64,000 nucleotides of DNA from Ancylobacter novellus (GCA_003241695.1 QFPN01000007.1:124001-188000), one strand, 5' to 3'; shown: positions 48,846 to 58,333, counted from the stretch's first letter. The notes: generated by a model from the sequence alone, not told the origin. Numbers and translations: made by a program.

Positions 48846-51260
48846 TCAAGCGCAGGCGTCGAGCGTGCGCCTGAGCGTCTCGGCGTCGAAGGGCTTGGTG
48901 ACCACCGCGACCTTGCCGCCCTGCGCGAGGCCGGGCGGCGCCTCGAAATCGTCGCGCCCGGTCGAGAACACGATCGGCAGGCCCGGCCGCTCCTTGCGGA
49001 TCCATTCGGCGAGCGCTTCGCCGTCGAGGTCCGGCAGGCCGAGATCGGTGAGCAGCAGGTCGAAGGGCGCCCCCGACGCGATCGAGGCCTTGGCGGAGGC
49101 GGCGTTGCGGGCCTCCGTGGCCGTGTGGCCGAAGCTCGCGAGCAGATCGACGAGGCTCATGGCGATCAGCGGCTCGTCCTCGACCAGAAGGATCCTGAGC
49201 GCGCGCGGCTCCGCCGGCTGGACGGACGCCGGCTCTCCGAGGAGCTGCCGGACCTTCCGCGCGAGCTGCTCGCTGCGATAGGGCTTCTGGATGAGGTGGA
49301 CGTCGGCGTCCACGCGGCCCTGATGGACGATGACGTTCTCCGCGTAGCCCGACATGAACAGCACCTTCAGCGCCGGCTGCGCCGCGCGGGCGAGGCGGGC
49401 GAATTCGGGCGGCGAGGGCTGGCCCGGCATCACGACGTCGGAGAGCAGCAGGTCGTAAGTCTGGCCGCGCTCCATGAGGAGGCCGGCATCGCGCGTCGAG
49501 GCTGCGACGTCCACGGCGTAGCCGAGCTCCGTCAGGAGATCGGCGACCGAGCTGCGCACCGCGTCGTCGTCCTCGAGCACCAGCACGCGCTCGCCCCGGC
49601 CGCGCGGAATTTCGCCCTCCTGGGCCTCGTGCTCCACCACGGCTTCGGCCGCGCTCCGCGGCAGGCTGAGCCTCACCGTGGTGCCGCAGCCGGCCCGGCT
49701 TTCGATCGCGATCTCGCCGTGGCTCTGCTCGATGAAGCCCTGCACCTGCGGCAGGCCGAGGCCGGTGCCGCGCCCTTCCGGCTTCGTCGAGAAGAACGGC
49801 TCGAAGACGCGCGCCAGCACGCCCTCGCTCATGCCGACGCCGCAATCCGTCACCGCGATCTCGATCCGCTCTCCGCCGGTCTGGTCCGACGGCAGGTGGC
49901 GCACCGCGATCGCGAGCTTGCCGCCGTCCGGCATGGCGTCGCGGCCGTTGATCGCGAGGTTGAGCACGGCGTTCTCGAGCTGGGCCGGGTCAACCAGCGC
50001 TGTCCAGCCGCCGGCGTCGCGGCTGATCTCCACCTCGATCGTCTCGCCGAGCGTGCGGTCGAGCATGTCGGCCATGGAGACGATGAGCGCGCCGACGTCG
50101 GTCGGGCGCGGGGCGAGCGGCTGCCGGCGGGAGAAGGCGAGGAGCTGGCGGGTGAGCTTCGCGCCCCGGTCGGCGCCCGCCATCGCGTCGCGCATGCGCC
50201 GCTCGATCGAGGGCGTCATGATCGCGGAAAGCTCGGTCGCGAGCAGTTCGAGATTGCCCTTCACCACCTGCAGCAGGTTGTTGAAGTCATGCGCCACGCC
50301 GCCGGTGAGCTGGCCCACCGCCTCCATCTTCTGCGCCTGGCGGAGCTGCTGCTCGGACTTGCGGCGCTCGGTGAGATCGCGCGCCGAGCCGACGACCCGC
50401 ATGGTGCGGCCGTCCTGCGAAGCGATCGGCGCGAGCGCCACCTCGAAGACGCGCTCCTCGCCGTCGAGTTCGGTGGTCTGCTCGTAGCGGGCCGGCTCGC
50501 CCGAGGCGGCGCAGGCCGCGATCTCGCTTTCGAGACGGCCCGCGGTCTCGGCCGGCAGCAGGTCGCCGATCCGCCGTCCGCGCATGACGAGGCGCGACAC
50601 GCCGAGCGCGCGCTCCATCGCGCGGTTCACGGTTTCGACGAGGATCCGCCGGTCGGGCAAGCAGGAGACCACAAAGACGCCGTCGGTGGTGTTGTCGAGA
50701 TAGGCGGCGTAGAGCGCGTCCTCGTCGCGGCGCGCGCGGCGCTCGCTCGCCCGGCTCTCGACCTCGCTGGCGAAGCGGCGTTCTGCGACCTGGAGGTCGA
50801 GGTTCCGTGCCTCTACGAGCTTCGCGAGCTGCTCGCCATGGGCGGCGACGGCCTCGCGGCGGCGAACGATGTCCTCGATGTCGACGAGCGCGCCGACCCA
50901 GCGCAGCACCGCCCCGGCCGGATCGCGCACCGGACGCGCGCGGGCGAGAAAACGCCGCCACGAGCCGTCGCGCATGCGGATGCGGTGTTCGTTCTCGTAG
51001 GGCTCGCCGGTCGCGACGCTTTCGCTCCAGCGCGCCATCAGTTCGCCGATGTCGTCCTTGTGGATCGACTCGACCCAGTCGCCGAGCGGCGCCGTTCCGG
51101 TGACGTCGCGCCACCGCTCGCTCACGAACTCGGTCTCGCCGTCCGGTCCGGCCGACCACGTGATCACGGGCGCTTCCGCGACGAGGTCGGCGAGCGCCGG
51201 CCGCGCGTCGTCGTCGGCTGTCGCAGGTCTGCCGAGGAGGCGGGACGTGACGAAGGACAT
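48846..51260 (-). CDS. hybrid histidine kinase PAS-PAS-HisKA-HATPase-REC-REC
   Basis: 804 residues, no membrane helix. PAS 1 at about 28-140 (ITWSAGPDGETEFVSERWRDVTG), linker coiled coil, PAS 2 at about 185-305, HisKA with His in GGVAHDFNNLLQVVKGN (the FixL/hybrid class), HATPase (LNLAINGRDAMPDGG, GTGLGLPQVQGF), and two receivers: at about 555-670 (VLEDDDAVRSS, LLLSDVVMPG) and about 690-804 (ILLVEDEPLIAMS, LLLTDLGLPD). Cytoplasmic PAS sensor with dual phosphorelay outputs. No partner regulator gene is adjacent; ribB lies downstream. Confidence 0.9.
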   Translation of the reverse strand: MSFVTSRLLGRPATADDDARPALADLVAEAPVITWSAGPDGETEFVSERWRDVTGTAPLGDWVESIHKDDIGELMARWSESVATGEPYENEHRIRMRDGSWRRFLARARPVRDPAGAVLRWVGALVDIEDIVRRREAVAAHGEQLAKLVEARNLDLQVAERRFASEVESRASERRARRDEDALYAAYLDNTTDGVFVVSCLPDRRILVETVNRAMERALGVSRLVMRGRRIGDLLPAETAGRLESEIAACAASGEPARYEQTTELDGEERVFEVALAPIASQDGRTMRVVGSARDLTERRKSEQQLRQAQKMEAVGQLTGGVAHDFNNLLQVVKGNLELLATELSAIMTPSIERRMRDAMAGADRGAKLTRQLLAFSRRQPLAPRPTDVGALIVSMADMLDRTLGETIEVEISRDAGGWTALVDPAQLENAVLNLAINGRDAMPDGGKLAIAVRHLPSDQTGGERIEIAVTDCGVGMSEGVLARVFEPFFSTKPEGRGTGLGLPQVQGFIEQSHGEIAIESRAGCGTTVRLSLPRSAAEAVVEHEAQEGEIPRGRGERVLVLEDDDAVRSSVADLLTELGYAVDVAASTRDAGLLMERGQTYDLLLSDVVMPGQPSPPEFARLARAAQPALKVLFMSGYAENVIVHQGRVDADVHLIQKPYRSEQLARKVRQLLGEPASVQPAEPRALRILLVEDEPLIAMSLVDLLASFGHTATEARNAASAKASIASGAPFDLLLTDLGLPDLDGEALAEWIRKERPGLPIVFSTGRDDFEAPPGLAQGGKVAVVTKPFDAETLRRTLDACA

Positions 51261-51592
51261 GACGATAAAAGCCCGGCGAAGCGTCGCAGGGCATCGGCGG
51301 GCCGCTTGCGCGCCCGTTCGGCCCCGAGGGGCGAGACGCTAGCACGAAACGCGGGCCGGTTGGCCAGAGCGGCGCGCCGCGGTCCGGGCCGTGCCGCCCC
51401 GGTTGGACGCCCAGCCGCGCGAAACCCGGTCGGCGATCGTCGTGGCGCGGCGGGCGCCGAAGGCTCGCCCGTCGAGGGTTTTCAAGAGATACATTCCATT
51501 ATGGAAGCAGTGATTGCGAAATAAGGCGTCTAATTTTCCAATCCGTTTCGGATCATGTGTTTCCCGCGACCATTACCGGCTCGGAGGAAACC
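51261..51592. other. intergenic region before doxX, with LTTR-like palindrome
   Basis: 332 bases with no gene. TTCCAT-T-ATGGAA at 51494-51506 is a perfect 13-bp palindrome with T-N11-A form, the usual LysR recognition pattern, about 90 bases before doxX. A LysR gene stands at the other end of the doxX-VOC pair. GC-rich sequence before 51470 shows nothing recognisable. Confidence 0.45.
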
Positions 51593-51997
51593 ATGATCGA
51601 CGCCCGCACCGCCCCATACGCCATCCTTCTCCTGCGCGTGACCCTCGGCGCCCTGTTCCTGGCGCACGCAGGCTTGAAGATCTTCGTGTTCACGCCTGCC
51701 GGAACGGCGGGGTTCTTCGGCTCGATCGGCCTTCCGGGCTGGCTCGCTTACGTGACCATCGCCTGGGAGGTTCTGGGCGGCGTCGCTCTGATCGTCGGCT
51801 TCATGCCGCGCCTCGTCTCGCTGCTGATGATCCCGGCGCTGCTGGGCGCGATCTTCTCCGTTCACCTGTCGGCCGGCTTCTTCTTCAGCAATCCGAACGG
51901 CGGCTGGGAATATCCCGCTTTCTGGGCCGTGGCGCAGCTCGTTCTCGCGCTTCTCGGCGACGGGCCGCTCGCCATGCGCGCCACGCGGCTCAGGTAA
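51593..51997 (+). CDS. DoxX-family membrane protein
   Basis: 134 residues with four membrane helices: YAILLLRVTLGALFLAHAGLKIF, LGGVALIVGFMPRLVSLLMIPALLGAIFSVHL, and LVLALLGDGP. DoxX family proteins are found with thiosulfate-quinone and stress-linked oxidoreductases; substrate unknown. GGAGGA precedes ATG 51593 (an ATG-less upstream extension is open but lacks sense). With the VOC gene 36 bases downstream it forms a common oxidative-stress type cassette. Confidence 0.82.
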   Translation: MIDARTAPYAILLLRVTLGALFLAHAGLKIFVFTPAGTAGFFGSIGLPGWLAYVTIAWEVLGGVALIVGFMPRLVSLLMIPALLGAIFSVHLSAGFFFSNPNGGWEYPAFWAVAQLVLALLGDGPLAMRATRLR

Positions 51998-52033
51998 CTC
52001 TTCTTCCGAAACGCAAAGGACGGGAGGCCCGCC

Positions 52034-52906
52034 ATGACCGAATCGACGCATGCTGCGACCACCGCCGACGATGGGGCTTCGGCCCCGTCCTTCGCGGTCG
52101 GAAAAGTGACCCTGACGGTTCTCGATCTGCGGCGCGTCGCGGCGTTCTACGAGACCGTCGTCGGCCTCCACGCCTTGCGGGCGGACGGCGAGACCCGCCT
52201 GCTCGGCGCGGACGACGCCCCGCTCCTCGAGCTGCGCGCGGATCGGTCCGCTCGCCGCCGCTCGCCGCAGGAGGCCGGGCTCTTCCACACTGCCTTTCTT
52301 CTGCCCGGACGGCGCGACCTCGCCCGCTGGCTGAAGCGGGCGATCGAGGACGGGACGCCGCTCGCCGGCGCCTCGGATCACGCCGTCAGCGAGGCGCTCT
52401 ATCTCTCCGACCCGGAAGGCAACGGCGTCGAGATCTATTCGGATCGCACTTCTGATCTCTGGACGTGGTCGAACGGCGCGGTCGCGATGTCGACCGAGCG
52501 GCTCGACGTCGAAGACCTGCTCCGGCACGCCGGCGACCGTCGCTGGGAGCGCGCGCCCGCCGGAACGACGGTCGGGCACGTCCACCTCCAGGCCGGCGCG
52601 CTCGACGCCGCCGAGGCGTTCTACGCCGGCCTTCTCGGGCTCGACGTCACCTGCCGCTATCCCGGCGCGACGTTCTACGCCGCGGACGGCTACCACCATC
52701 ATCTCGCGACCAATGTCTGGAACAGCCGCGGGGCGGCCCCCCGGAGCTTCCCGTCGACGGGCCTCGCGGAAGTGGAGCTGCGCGTCTCGCAGGAGCGCCT
52801 CGCCTCGGTGCGCGCAAGCGCTCCCGACGCCGCGGTCGCGGACGACGGCGCGCTGGCGCTGCGCGACCCGTGGAACACTCCCGTCGTTCTGAGGCCGGTG
52901 GGCTGA
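52034..52906 (+). CDS. two-domain VOC-family dioxygenase/glyoxalase
   Basis: 290 residues with two glyoxalase/bleomycin-resistance (VOC) modules: residues about 15-135 (VGKVTLTVLDLRRVAAFYETVVGLHAL, VSEALYLSDPEGNGVEIYSDR) and about 165-285 (VGHVHLQAGALDAAEAFYAGLLGLDVT, DGYHHHLATNVW). His/Glu metal ligands (GHVHL, YHHH, NGVEIY) are visible. It resembles CatE-type extradiol dioxygenases. Cotranscribed with doxX; catechol or quinone metabolism is plausible. Confidence 0.82.
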   Translation: MTESTHAATTADDGASAPSFAVGKVTLTVLDLRRVAAFYETVVGLHALRADGETRLLGADDAPLLELRADRSARRRSPQEAGLFHTAFLLPGRRDLARWLKRAIEDGTPLAGASDHAVSEALYLSDPEGNGVEIYSDRTSDLWTWSNGAVAMSTERLDVEDLLRHAGDRRWERAPAGTTVGHVHLQAGALDAAEAFYAGLLGLDVTCRYPGATFYAADGYHHHLATNVWNSRGAAPRSFPSTGLAEVELRVSQERLASVRASAPDAAVADDGALALRDPWNTPVVLRPVG

Positions 52907-52938
52907 GGGTTCGATCGAGACCTTCGCCGCCGGCCGGT

Positions 52939-53838
52939 TCAGCCGTCCTCCTCGTCGAGCGCCGCGACGAGGAAGTCGACGAGCGCCCGCACCTTGAGCG
53001 CGAGATGCCGAGCCGGCGGATAGATCGCGTAGACGCCGAAGTCCTCGTCCTCCCATTCCTTCAAAAGGCGTTCGAGACGTCCGCCCAGGAGGCCGTCGCG
53101 GGCGATGAAGTTCGGGGCGAGCGCGAGGCCGAAGCCGGCTTCGGCCGCGGCCACGCAGGCCTCGCCGTTCGAGAAGCGCATCGCCGCCTCGACCGGCGCG
53201 GTCACTGGACGCCGCGTCCCGGGCGTTCGGAAGCGCCAGTTGGACTGGTCGCGGAAATTCGCGTCAACGATGCAGGAATGGTCGGAAACGTCCTCCGGAC
53301 GGCGCGGAGCGCCGCGCCGTCGCAGATAGTCCGGCGACGCCACGAGCATGACGCGCGCGTCGCACAGCTTGCGGGCCATCAGGCTGCTGTCCGTGGGACT
53401 GCCGATGCGGATCGCGATGTCGTAGCCGTCGTCCACGAGGTTCCGGACGGCGTCCGACAAGTCGACGTCGAGCCGGATGTCGGGATAGGCGCGCGCGAAA
53501 TCGAGCAGCAGCGGCAGCAGCCGAAGGCGGCCGAACGACAACGGCGCGGTGACGCGCAGCCGGCCCGTCGGCGCGCCGGAGGCGCTGCGCACGGAGGCGT
53601 CGAGGCTGTCGAACCCCTCGAGCAGCGCCTTGATCCGCTCATGATAGGCGCGACCGACCTCGGTGAGCGAGAGCGCTCGGGTCGTGCGCTTCAGCAACTG
53701 GACGCCGAGCTCGCTTTCGAGCTTCGCCACCAGCTTGGAGGCCTGCCCGCTGCTGACGCCGAGGCGGCGCGCCGCTCCGGAGAAACTGCCGGCCTCGGCC
53801 ACGGCCACGAACATCCGATCGCAATCCAGCCGATCCAC
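52939..53838 (-). CDS. LysR-family transcriptional regulator
   Basis: 299 residues: N-terminal wHTH (FVAVAEAGSFSGAARRLGVSSGQASKLVAKLESELGVQLLKRTTR) and the two-lobe effector domain (GRLRVTAPLSFGRLRLLPLLLDFARAYPDI). Members with this start (often called AaeR/DsdC-like) regulate nearby catabolic genes. GTG 53838. It faces the NTF2-like/RidA genes across 168 bases and converges on the VOC gene; possible target sites include the palindrome at 51494-51506. Confidence 0.9.
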   Translation of the reverse strand: MDRLDCDRMFVAVAEAGSFSGAARRLGVSSGQASKLVAKLESELGVQLLKRTTRALSLTEVGRAYHERIKALLEGFDSLDASVRSASGAPTGRLRVTAPLSFGRLRLLPLLLDFARAYPDIRLDVDLSDAVRNLVDDGYDIAIRIGSPTDSSLMARKLCDARVMLVASPDYLRRRGAPRRPEDVSDHSCIVDANFRDQSNWRFRTPGTRRPVTAPVEAAMRFSNGEACVAAAEAGFGLALAPNFIARDGLLGGRLERLLKEWEDEDFGVYAIYPPARHLALKVRALVDFLVAALDEEDG

Positions 53839-54006
53839 GCCTGCTCGGTCCCCCGCCGATCCGGCCGCAGGTTAGCGGCCCGGCGGCGTTTCGTCCTCCG
53901 TTCCGGCAGTCGCGCCGAAGGACGCGGTTTTGAAGGCGCCGCCGTCGACCCCATCTGAGCGGTCGTCCGACCAGATGCGGGCGGCTGACCGGATGAGGAC
54001 GAGATC

Positions 54007-54390
54007 ATGGCCGACGCTGCGCGGAACAAGGCGAACGTCATCGCCTTCTACGAGCTGATGTTCAACGACTGCCGACCACGGGAGGCGATCGAGCGCTACG
54101 TCGGCGACGAGTACGTGCAGCACAACCCTCATGTCGCGACCGGCAAGGAGGGCTTCATCGCCTATTTCGAGCGCATGGCGCGGGAGTGGCCGGGCAAGAG
54201 CGTGGAGGTGAAGCGCGCGGTCGCGGAGCGGGATCTCGTGGCGCTGCATTGTCTCCAGCGCTGGCCCGGAGACCATGACTACGCGGCGATCGACATCTTC
54301 AGGCTCGATGAAAACGGCAAGATCGTCGAGCACTGGGACGTGCTGCAGATCCTCCCAGAAACCTCGGCAAATCCGAACGGGATGTTTTGA
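54007..54390 (+). CDS. NTF2/SnoaL-like protein
   Basis: 127 residues: the SnoaL/NTF2 fold with KANVIAFYELMFNDCRPREAIERYVGDEYVQHNPHVATG and DIFRLDENGKIVEHWDVLQ, a pattern of predicted small-molecule isomerase or dehydratase-like enzymes (COG4922 type). Active-site His/Asp (VQHNP, HWDV) are conserved. It is read divergently from LysR and followed by a RidA gene; the LysR likely controls both. Confidence 0.82.
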   Translation: MADAARNKANVIAFYELMFNDCRPREAIERYVGDEYVQHNPHVATGKEGFIAYFERMAREWPGKSVEVKRAVAERDLVALHCLQRWPGDHDYAAIDIFRLDENGKIVEHWDVLQILPETSANPNGMF

Positions 54391-54509
54391 TCGGCGAGCG
54401 GTTTCGTCCCCTAGGCGGAAACCTTATGTCCCGCCCCGACGCGCAAGCCGGCGTCGCAACGGACGGCCGACCTGCATCGGCGGCGTCCGCTTTCGACAGG
54501 ATGAACACG

Positions 54510-54911
54510 ATGAAGAAGCCCGAGTTTTTCGTCACTCCCGGATACGGGGAGCGTCTGCGCGACCTGCTGCATTATTCGCAGGCCGTGAAGATCGGCGACC
54601 GCGTGGAGATATCCGGCCAGGGCGGATGGGACGACGACCTGACGATTCCCGAAGCGCTGGAAGACGAGATCGAGCAGGCGTTCCGCAACGTCGAGCGGAC
54701 CCTGGCGACGGCGGGCGCCGGATGGGAACACGTCGTCCACGTCAATTCCTATCACGTCGGCGGCTTTCCTCCCGAGGTCAACGAGACGATGGCGCGGCTC
54801 TATCGCCGGTACATGCCGAGCCATGCTCCGATCTGGACCCAGACGGGCGTCGAGGTCCTCGGACTGCCGACGATGCGCATCGAGATCCGCGTGACCGCCG
54901 TCATCGCCTGA
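54510..54911 (+). CDS. RidA-family (YjgF/UK114) protein
   Basis: 133 residues of the Rid superfamily: YSQAVKIGDRVEISGQGGWDDD and VVHVNSYHVGG...PTQTGVEVLGLPTMRIEIRVTAV with the conserved Arg near the end that holds the imine substrate's carboxylate. Rid proteins hydrolyse reactive enamines/imines. The frame opens earlier, but the ATG at 54510 (or 54501) after AGG fits family length. Cotranscribed with the NTF2-like gene. Confidence 0.82.
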   Translation: MKKPEFFVTPGYGERLRDLLHYSQAVKIGDRVEISGQGGWDDDLTIPEALEDEIEQAFRNVERTLATAGAGWEHVVHVNSYHVGGFPPEVNETMARLYRRYMPSHAPIWTQTGVEVLGLPTMRIEIRVTAVIA

Positions 54912-54958
54912 AACGATCCGGCAAGGTCCCGCGAGCCTGAAGGGGAGGCTCGCTCCAA

Positions 54959-55013
54959 GGACAATTTGTCCAGCGGGCTTTACGGCCATAGTGCTCCCAT
55001 GGACATTTTGTCC
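54959..55013. promoter_or_regulatory. twin palindromes, candidate enhancer sites
   Basis: GGACAATTTGTCC (54959-54971) and GGACATTTTGTCC (55001-55013) are near-identical 13-bp palindromes. Centres are 42 bp apart, four helical turns. They lie about 87 and 129 bases before the start predicted from the sigma-54 promoter at 55067-55083, a typical place for activator dimers. The NtrC-type regulator encoded downstream is the natural candidate. Confidence 0.65.
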
Positions 55014-55066
55014 AAGGGCGCATGGGAGATCGCCATTGAGCCATTGAAATATCTCATGTTTCCGGC

Positions 55067-55083
55067 CTGGCCCGGACATTGCT
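55067..55083 (+). promoter_or_regulatory. near-consensus sigma-54 promoter
   Basis: CTGGCCCGGACATTGCT fits YTGGCAYRNNNNTTGCW except one position (C for A). GG and GC are separated by exactly 10 bases. Transcription would start near 55094, 50 bases before the transporter ATG at 55144. Two palindromes upstream and an NtrC-type activator gene downstream support function. Confidence 0.7.
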
Positions 55084-55143
55084 CACCGCCGGACCAAGCG
55101 CGGCGCAGACCGCGCGACCGAGGACCAGCGCCAGGAGAGCTCA

Positions 55144-56783
55144 ATGTCCGCAAGCATCGCCGCCGAAGCCGGCTTCTTCAGCCGCGAGCGCACCGTCGCC
55201 GCGCCTAGCTTCAATCGCTGGCTCGTGCCGCCGGCGGCCCTCGCGATCCATCTGTGCATCGGCATGGCCTATGGCTTCAGCGTGTTCTGGCTGCCGCTGT
55301 CGCGCGCGGTCGGCGTCACGCAGGCCGTCGCCTGTCCGGCCGACATGAGCTTCCTCGCGGGGCTCGTCGCCACGGGCTGCGACTGGAAGATCAGCCAGCT
55401 CGGCTGGATGTACACGCTGTTCTTCGTGCTGCTCGGCTGCTCCGCCGCCATCTGGGGCGGCTGGCTCGAGCGCGCCGGTCCCCGCAAGGCGGGCCTCGTC
55501 TCCGCCGCCTGCTGGTGCGGCGGCCTGCTGATCTCGGCGCTCGGCGTCTATGCCCATCAGCTCTGGCTGCTGTGGCTCGGCTCCGGCGTCATCGGCGGGA
55601 TCGGGCTCGGCCTCGGCTACATCTCGCCGGTCTCGACGCTGATCAAATGGTTCCCCGACCGCCGCGGCATGGCGACCGGCATGGCCATCATGGGCTTCGG
55701 CGGCGGCGCGATGATCGGCGCCCCGCTCGCCGACTGGCTGATGCGCCATTTCGCGACCGAGACCTCGGTCGGCGTGTGGCAGACCTTCGTGGCGATGGCC
55801 GCGATCTACGCCGTGTTCATGGTCGCGGGCGCGCTCGGCTACCGCGTGCCGCGCGAGGGCTGGAAGCCCGCCGGCTGGACGCCGCCCGCGGCGGCGAAGA
55901 GCGCGATGGTCTCGTCGAAGAACGTCGACCTCAACGTCGCGACCAAGACCCCGCAGTTCTGGCTGATCTGGGCCGCGCTCTGCCTCAACGTCTCGGCCGC
56001 ATCGGCGTCATCGGCATGGCGTCGCCCATGCTGCAGGAGGTGTTCGGCGGCAAGCTCATCGGCCTCGACGTCGCCTTCGCGGACCTCAGCGTCGCGCAGA
56101 AGGCGCAGATCGCCGCGATCGCGGCCGGCTTCACCGGCCTGCTCAGCCTCTGCAACATCGGCGGCCGCTTCGCCTGGGCGACCTCGTCCGACAGGCTCGG
56201 CCGCAAGCTCACTTTCGCGATCTTCTTCACGGTGGGCTTCGCGCTCTACGTCGCCGCGCCGACGCTCGCCGGATTCGGAACGACGCTGTTCTTCGTGCTT
56301 GCGATGGGCGTGATCATCTCGATGTACGGCGGCGGCTTCGCGACCGTGCCAGCCTATCTCGCGGACATCTTCGGAACGAAGTATGTCGGGGCGATACACG
56401 GCCGGCTGCTGACCGCCTGGGCGACCGCCGGCATCCTCGGCCCGGTGCTCGTCAACTACCTGCGCGAGCACCAGCTCGCCGCGGGCCTGCCCGCTGCGCA
56501 GGCCTACAACCAGACCATGTACATCCTCGCCGGCCTGCTGGTCGTCGGCATGGTCTGCAACCTCCTGGTCCGTCCGGTGGCCGCGCGCCATCACATGACC
56601 GAGGACAAGCCGGCTCCGCAGGCGCGGGTCGCGGCGCAGCCGTCGGTCGGCGACACGCCGACGGCGGCCGCCACGACGACCTCGTCTCCGGCGCTCGTCG
56701 CGCTCGCCTGGGCCGCGGTCGGGATCCCGCTCACCGCCGGCGTGCTGATCACGCTGCAGAAGGCCGTCATCCTGCTGCACTGA
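55144..56783 (+). pseudogene. OxlT-like oxalate/formate antiporter, MFS, with one-base frameshift
   Basis: Read across a frame change near 55999, this is a ~546-residue MFS carrier of the oxalate/formate (OFA) type: GMAYGFSVFWLPLSR, GWLERAGPRKAGL, GLGLGYISPVSTLIKWFPDRRGMATG, then (other frame) IGVIGMASPMLQEVFGG, YGGGFATVPAYLADIFGTKYVGAIHGR and a C-terminal helix. Restoring one G in GGCCGC at 55995-56000 joins the halves as NVSAGIGVIGM, matching the family. Without it the first frame yields 389 residues with a nonsense end. A sequencing error or a recent mutation are both possible. It would import oxalate or formate-like dicarboxylates. Confidence 0.85.
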
Positions 56784-56816
56784 CACGCGCTGCGCATGGT
56801 GACATGCGCCGCGCCC

Positions 56817-56840
56817 ACCTCTCCCCGGCGGGGGAGAGGT
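56817..56840. repeat. REP-like palindrome, third copy
   Basis: ACCTCTCCCCGGC plus GGGGGAGAGGT match the palindromes at 8724-8746 and 8830-8852 with one extra G. It lies after the transporter gene and before the regulator gene, like the urt copies between genes. Confidence 0.65.
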
Positions 56841-56962
56841 GAAGAGCCGCGCAGGCGCTCAGGCGCGGCTCTCGCGCTACCGGCGGGCCTTTTCCGTTCC
56901 GCGCCGCGATGCTCTAAGCACAGGGCTGCTGCGGGTCGTCCGCCGCAGACGACGGCGGTTCC

Positions 56963-58333
56963 ATGAGCCACGACACGAACGCGAGCGAAACGACGGACGC
57001 GGTGGCCGATCCCTGGCTCGCGCGCGCCCACATCCTCGTGGTCGACGACGAGCCCGGCATGCGGAACTTCCTCACGCGCACGCTCTCGCCCCGCTGCGCG
57101 CGCGTGGAGGCGGTCGGCGACACGGCCGCCGCCGGCCGGCTGATCGACGCCAGCCATTTCGATCTCATAATCCTCGACAATATCATGGCGGGACGCACCG
57201 GGCTCGACTGGCTCGCCGAGCTGCGCCGCGACGGCTTCTTCACCGAAGTCATCTTGATCACCGCCTTCGCCGATCTCGAGACCGCGATCGAGGCGCTGCG
57301 CGCCGGCGCGGCGGACTTCGTGCTGAAGCCGTTCCGCACGAAGCAGATCCTCAACGCGATCGCCCGCTGCCTCGACCGGGCGGCGCTCCGCCGCGAGAAC
57401 TTCGTCCTGCGCCGCCAGCTCGGCGGGCTTCCGAAGCCGGAGGCTTCGGGTCGCCTCGTCGGGACCTCGCCCCAGATGGCGCGGATCCGCGAAATGGTGA
57501 CGCGCGCGGCCGCGACCCCGACCACGGTGCTGATCACGGGCGAATCCGGAACCGCCAAGGAGATCACGGCGCGGGCGCTGCACGAGCAGTCGCCTTATGC
57601 GGCCAAGCCCTTCGTGCCGGTGAACTGCGCCGCGATCGCGGCCGAAATCATCGAGAGCGAGCTGTTCGGCCATGTGAAGGGCGCCTTCACGGGCGCGGCG
57701 TCGTCGCGTGAGGGGCTGTTCTTCTATGCGCAGGGCGGCACGCTGTTCCTCGACGAACTCGCCGAACTGCCGCTCTCGCTTCAGGCGAAGCTCCTGCGGG
57801 TGATCGAAGACCGCAAGGTGCGGCCCGTCGGCTCCGACCGCGAGGTTCCGATCGACGTCCGGCTCGTCGCCGCGACCAACGCCGATCTCGGCGAGGCCGT
57901 CGAGGCGGGCCGGTTCCGGGCGGACCTCTACTATCGCCTCGACGTGTTCCGCATCCATCTGCCGCCGCTGCGCGAGCGGCCGGAGGACATCGAGCCGCTC
58001 GCGCGCATGTTCATGGAGCAGATCTCCGCCCAGCTCGGCCTGCCGCCGCTGCCGCTCGACCGGGAGACGCTGCGGCGCTTCGAGGCCTATTCTTGGCCCG
58101 GCAACGCGCGCGAACTCCGCAACCGCGTCGAGCGAGGCCTGATCCTCGGCGCCTTCGACATGGGAGAACCCGCGGCCGGGCCCGAACCCGAGACCGACGA
58201 TCTCGCGGAGGTCGAGAAGCGCCATATGCTTAGAGTGCTGGAGGCCTGCGGCGGCAACCGCGCGGAGGCCGCGGGGCGGCTCGGGGTGTCGCGCAAGACG
58301 CTCGACCGAAAATGCGCCGAGTGGAATGCCTGA
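56963..58333 (+). CDS. NtrC-type sigma-54 response regulator
   Basis: 456 residues: receiver at about 23-135 (ILVVDDEPGMRNF, Asp in DLIILDNIMAG, Lys in VLKPF), AAA+ at about 165-390 with Walker A GESGTAKE, GAFTGA at FGHVKGAFTGAASSREG, Walker B GTLFLDELAEL, and an HTH_8/Fis domain at the end (EACGGNRAEAAGRLGVSRKTLDRKC). In most family members the Walker A motif is GESGTGKE, so the Gly to Ala change next to Lys is unusual. It probably activates the transporter promoter at 55067 and overlaps the sensor gene by 8 bases. Confidence 0.92.
   Translation: MSHDTNASETTDAVADPWLARAHILVVDDEPGMRNFLTRTLSPRCARVEAVGDTAAAGRLIDASHFDLIILDNIMAGRTGLDWLAELRRDGFFTEVILITAFADLETAIEALRAGAADFVLKPFRTKQILNAIARCLDRAALRRENFVLRRQLGGLPKPEASGRLVGTSPQMARIREMVTRAAATPTTVLITGESGTAKEITARALHEQSPYAAKPFVPVNCAAIAAEIIESELFGHVKGAFTGAASSREGLFFYAQGGTLFLDELAELPLSLQAKLLRVIEDRKVRPVGSDREVPIDVRLVAATNADLGEAVEAGRFRADLYYRLDVFRIHLPPLRERPEDIEPLARMFMEQISAQLGLPPLPLDRETLRRFEAYSWPGNARELRNRVERGLILGAFDMGEPAAGPEPETDDLAEVEKRHMLRVLEACGGNRAEAAGRLGVSRKTLDRKCAEWNA

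Noticed and set aside
14245..51519. Shared 14-mer GAAGCAGTGATTGC near 14245 and 51504
   Set aside because: Matches of this length are expected by chance in 64 kb, and the contexts are unrelated (amiR leader versus doxX upstream).
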